Shown here: positions 60,925-64,000 of the stretch, in pieces
How positions within the stretch are numbered: the stretch's first letter is position 1
Layout of the letters: the number at the start of each line of letters is the position of its first letter
Origin: Klebsiella sp. RIT-PI-d
GTDB taxonomy: Bacteria; Pseudomonadota; Gammaproteobacteria; Enterobacterales; Enterobacteriaceae
DNA length: 64,000 bases
NCBI RefSeq assembly: GCF_001187865.1
Contig: NZ_LGIT01000009.1
Location: forward strand, 558,001-622,000
Direction: 5' to 3'
The notes under the pieces: generated by a model
Database searches by the model: none
What the model saw: the letters and a program-made list of their open reading frames with translations, nothing else
Told to the model about the DNA's origin: nothing
Program-made: the position numbers and the translations under genes

Positions 60925-63207
60925 TTACATGGTTTGAGTGAAGGTACGAGTAATAACGTCCTGCTGCTGTTCTTTAGTCAGGGAGTTAAAACGTACAGCG
61001 TAGCCAGATACACGAATGGTCAGCTGCGGATATTTTTCCGGGTTTTCCATCGCGTCGAGCAGCATTTCACGGTTCATAACGTTGACGTTCAGATGCTGGC
61101 CGCCTTCGATAGACGCTTCGTGATGGAAGTAACCATCCATCAGGCCTGCCAGGTTCGTTTTACGCACATCGTCGTCTTTACCCAGTGCGTTCGGAACGAT
61201 AGAGAAGGTATAAGAAATACCATCTTTCGCGTAAGCAAACGGCAGTTTCGCAACGGAGGTCAGAGAGGCAACAGCACCTTTCTGGTCACGACCGTGCATT
61301 GGGTTAGCACCTGGGCCAAACGGCGCACCAGCACGACGACCGTCCGGGGTGTTACCCGTTTTCTTACCGTATACCACGTTAGAGGTGATGGTCAGAACAG
61401 ACTGCGTCGGGATAGCGTCACGGTAAGTTTTCAGTTTCTGAATTTTCTTCATGAAACGTTCAACCAGGTCAACCGCCATGTCATCTACGCGACCGTCGTT
61501 GTTACCGAACTGCGGGTATTCACCTTCGATTTTGAAGTCGATAGCCAGGCCATCTTCGTCACGGATCGGGGTAACTTTTGCATATTTGATAGCAGACAGG
61601 GAGTCAGCAGCAACGGACAGACCAGCGATACCACACGCCATGGTGCGGATAACGTCACGGTCGTGCAACGCCATCAGAGAGGCCTCGTAGCTGTATTTGT
61701 CGTGCATGTAGTGGATAACGTTCAGGGCGGTGACATACTGCTTAGCCAGCCAGTCCATGAAGTGATCCATGCGTTCCATAACTTCATCGAAGTTCAGAAC
61801 GTCGCCTTTAATCGGTTCAGATTTCGGACCGACCTGCATTTTCAGTTTTTCATCAACGCCGCCGTTGATTGCATACAACATGGTTTTCGCCAGGTTAGCA
61901 CGCGCACCGAAGAACTGCATTTGCTTACCTACGATCATCGGGCTTACGCAGCACGCGATAGCGTAGTCATCGTTGTTAAAGTCAGGACGCATCAGATCGT
62001 CATTCTCATATTGCAGAGAAGAGGTATCGATGGAAACTTTAGCAGCGTATTTTTTGAAGTTCAGCGGCAGTTTTTCTGACCACAGAATAGTGATGTTCGG
62101 CTCCGGAGACGGCCCCATGGTGTACAGGGTGTTCAGGAAGCGGAAGCTGTTTTTGGTTACCAGGGTACGGCCATCAACGCCCATACCGGCGATGGATTCG
62201 GTTGCCCAAATCGGGTCACCAGAGAACAGTTCGTCATACTCAGGGGTACGCAGGAAGCGAACCATACGCAGTTTCATGACCAGGTGGTCAACCATTTCCT
62301 GCGCTTCTTGCTCAGTGATTTTGCCGGCTTTCAGGTCGCGTTCAATGAACACGTCCAGGAAGGTCGCGGTACGACCGAAAGACATTGCAGCACCGTTCTG
62401 GGACTTAACCGCAGCCAGGTAGCCGAAGTAGGTCCACTGGATGGCTTCCTGAGCGTTAGTTGCCGGACCAGAGATATCGCAGCCGTATTTTGCGGCCATT
62501 TCTTTGATCTGACCCAGAGCACGATGCTGCTCGGAGATTTCTTCGCGCAGACGAATAGTCGCTTCCAGGTTTACGCCATTTTCCATGTCAGATTGCAGAG
62601 ACAGGAACTGTGCGTATTTGTCTTTCAACAGGAAGTCGATACCGTACAGGGCAACGCGACGATAGTCACCGATGATACGGCCACGGCCATACGCATCCGG
62701 CAGACCGGTCAGAACACCGGATTTACGGCAGTTCAGGATATCTTTAGTGTAAACATCGAAAACGCCCTGGTTGTGGGTTTTACGATATTCAGTAAAGATT
62801 TTTTTCAGGGCCGGGTCCAGCTCGCGGTTATACGCTTTGCAGGAACCTTCAACCATTTTGATGCCGCCGAACGGAATGATCGCACGTTTCAGCGGAGCTT
62901 CAGTCTGAAGACCAACAATTTTCTCAAGAGACTTGTTGATGTAACCAGCGTCATGAGAGGTGATGGTGGAGGCAACAGAAGTGTCGAAGTCAACAGGCGC
63001 GTGAGTGCGGTTTTCCTGTTTAACGCCTTCCATTACGCTGTCCCACAGCTTGGTGGTAGCATCAGTTGCGCCAGCCAGGAAAGACTCGTCACCCTCGTAA
63101 GGAGTGTAGTTTTTCTGGATGAAGTCACGGACGTTTACTTCATTCTGCCAGTCACCTTTCGCAAAACCTTCCCAGGCTGTGGCTAACTTTTCATTAAGCT
63201 CGGACAT
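60925..63207 (-). CDS. pflB: Formate acetyltransferase 1 (pyruvate formate-lyase) PflB
   Basis: This glycyl-radical enzyme converts pyruvate and CoA to formate and acetyl-CoA in fermentation. It has 760 residues. The catalytic cysteines are C419/C420 in AIACCVSPM, and the radical glycine is G735 in RVSGYAVRF near the C-terminus. The start at 63207 ([15 protein letters not shown]) is conserved; the 25-codon extension lies in the focA-pflB gap. It follows focA, as in E. coli, where promoters lie within and before focA. Confidence 0.98.
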   Translation of the reverse strand: MSELNEKLATAWEGFAKGDWQNEVNVRDFIQKNYTPYEGDESFLAGATDATTKLWDSVMEGVKQENRTHAPVDFDTSVASTITSHDAGYINKSLEKIVGLQTEAPLKRAIIPFGGIKMVEGSCKAYNRELDPALKKIFTEYRKTHNQGVFDVYTKDILNCRKSGVLTGLPDAYGRGRIIGDYRRVALYGIDFLLKDKYAQFLSLQSDMENGVNLEATIRLREEISEQHRALGQIKEMAAKYGCDISGPATNAQEAIQWTYFGYLAAVKSQNGAAMSFGRTATFLDVFIERDLKAGKITEQEAQEMVDHLVMKLRMVRFLRTPEYDELFSGDPIWATESIAGMGVDGRTLVTKNSFRFLNTLYTMGPSPEPNITILWSEKLPLNFKKYAAKVSIDTSSLQYENDDLMRPDFNNDDYAIACCVSPMIVGKQMQFFGARANLAKTMLYAINGGVDEKLKMQVGPKSEPIKGDVLNFDEVMERMDHFMDWLAKQYVTALNVIHYMHDKYSYEASLMALHDRDVIRTMACGIAGLSVAADSLSAIKYAKVTPIRDEDGLAIDFKIEGEYPQFGNNDGRVDDMAVDLVERFMKKIQKLKTYRDAIPTQSVLTITSNVVYGKKTGNTPDGRRAGAPFGPGANPMHGRDQKGAVASLTSVAKLPFAYAKDGISYTFSIVPNALGKDDDVRKTNLAGLMDGYFHHEASIEGGQHLNVNVMNREMLLDAMENPEKYPQLTIRVSGYAVRFNSLTKEQQQDVITRTFTQTM

Positions 63208-63262
63208 TGTAACACCTACCTTCTTAAGTGGACTTTTTATTACCTGCCTGAAACGAACATCA

Positions 63263-64000
63263 TTAATGATGTTCGTTGCCACGCAGGTAAATGACCCAGT
63301 ATGTCAACCCAACTAGCAAACCACCGCCGATAATATTCCCGATAGTTACAGGGATCAGGTTATCAGTAATGAAATTCATGATAGTCAGATGAGAAAAATT
63401 GTCCGGAGAGGAACCAACGGCGGTCCAGAATTCCGGGCTGGCGAAGTGACGAATTACGATACCCATCGGGATCATAAACATATTCGCGATACTATGTTCA
63501 AAACCGCTGGCAACAAACATAGCGACCGGCAAAACCATAATGAGTGCTTTATCGGTCAGGCTGCGACCGGAGTAACTCATCCAGACGGCCAGACAGACCA
63601 TCAGATTTGCCAGAATACCGAGGCAGACAGCCTCAACAAACGTGTGATGCATTTTGTGGTCGGCAGTCTGCAGGACATTAAGCCCCCAGCCACCATTGGC
63701 GGTCATATACTCGCCAGAAAGCCACATCAAAAGCACGAACAGCAATGCACCTACCAGGTTACCGACATAAACGTTTAGCCAGTTGCGACCCAATTGACCC
63801 CAGGTGATACGACCGCTGGCTTTCGCCACCACAATCAGTACCGTGGAGGTAAACAGGTCGGCCCCACAGATAACGCACAGAATCAGGCCTAGTGAAAAGC
63901 AGATGCCACCTACCAGTTTCGCCATACCAAACGGCATGGTGCCAGTACCTGTGGTCGCTGTAATATAGAAAACGAAAGCAATTGAGATGAACACGCCTGC
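63263..64000 (-). CDS. focA: Formate channel FocA (partial, runs off window end)
   Basis: This inner-membrane formate channel of the FNT family forms a pentamer. 245 residues are visible from [21 protein letters not shown] to the stop; about 40 N-terminal residues of the usual 285 lie beyond 64000. The conserved FNT features [23 protein letters not shown] and the histidine region EHSIANMF are present. It precedes pflB by 55 bp in the focA-pflB operon. Confidence 0.97.
   Translation of the reverse strand, partial: AGVFISIAFVFYITATTGTGTMPFGMAKLVGGICFSLGLILCVICGADLFTSTVLIVVAKASGRITWGQLGRNWLNVYVGNLVGALLFVLLMWLSGEYMTANGGWGLNVLQTADHKMHHTFVEAVCLGILANLMVCLAVWMSYSGRSLTDKALIMVLPVAMFVASGFEHSIANMFMIPMGIVIRHFASPEFWTAVGSSPDNFSHLTIMNFITDNLIPVTIGNIIGGGLLVGLTYWVIYLRGNEHH

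Noticed and set aside
60934-62079. 381-codon open frame antisense to pflB (and another at 62284-63186)
   Set aside because: Long antisense frames are expected opposite a highly expressed gene with strong codon bias; no domain or ribosome site supports them.

Overview
The window is a stretch of core chromosome from a member of the Enterobacteriaceae. Gene order, protein lengths and predicted protein sequences follow the Escherichia coli / Salmonella / Citrobacter / Klebsiella backbone from mdfA to focA (around 19-20 min on the E. coli map). It is not E. coli K-12. Several genes found here in K-12 are missing (ybjH, grxA, ybjC, ybjX, serW, ycaC and ycaM/N/K), and two genes not found here in K-12 are present (a small membrane protein after rlmC and a DoxX-family protein between poxB and hcr). 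I cannot name the species from the sequence alone.

Layout. 1-6.5 kb: drug exporter mdfA, HAD phosphatase ybjI with MFS gene ybjJ, regulator rcdA, the sigma-E sRNA gene rybB, transporter-like ybjL and small membrane protein ybjM. 6.6-8.9 kb: nfsA-rimK-ybjN (nitroreductase, ribosomal S6 glutamate ligase, YbjN). 9.2-13.4 kb: potFGHI putrescine ABC importer. 13.4-15.7 kb: ybjO, rlmC and an unidentified membrane protein. 15.9-19.7 kb: artJ and artPIQM arginine importer with ARG boxes. 19.9-24.3 kb: envelope genes ybjP, ybjQ-amiD, ybjS and ybjT. 24.3-30.4 kb: ltaE, poxB, doxX-like gene, and hcp-hcr with an NsrR-type operator. 30.5-36.4 kb: lysO, ybjD and macAB. 36.5-41.1 kb: proteolysis and translation genes cspD, clpS-clpA, infA and aat. 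41.1-45.7 kb: cydDC and trxB (redox control of the periplasm and cytoplasm). 46.2-54.4 kb: lrp, ftsK, lolA, rarA and serS. 54.6-64 kb: anaerobic genes dmsABC, ycaD, pflA, pflB and a partial focA that runs off the window end.

The genes form ordinary operons for polyamine and arginine uptake, nitrosative and anaerobic metabolism, cytochrome bd assembly, and chromosome segregation coupled to envelope maintenance. I see no rRNA, complete tRNA, insertion sequence, prophage, CRISPR array or defence island.

I found no clear new multi-gene system. The best leads are non-coding: a promoter-plus-terminator unit of about 75 nt between ybjL and ybjM; a terminator-like hairpin in the lysO leader; a 34-bp imperfect palindrome in front of dmsA; a tRNA T-arm-like scar where serW would sit; and tandem repeats in the FtsK linker. 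The unidentified gene after rlmC is the main coding lead. Start sites were moved from the longest reading frame where ribosome binding sites and recalled E. coli homologue starts agreed. All family assignments rest on reading the proteins, not on a database search.
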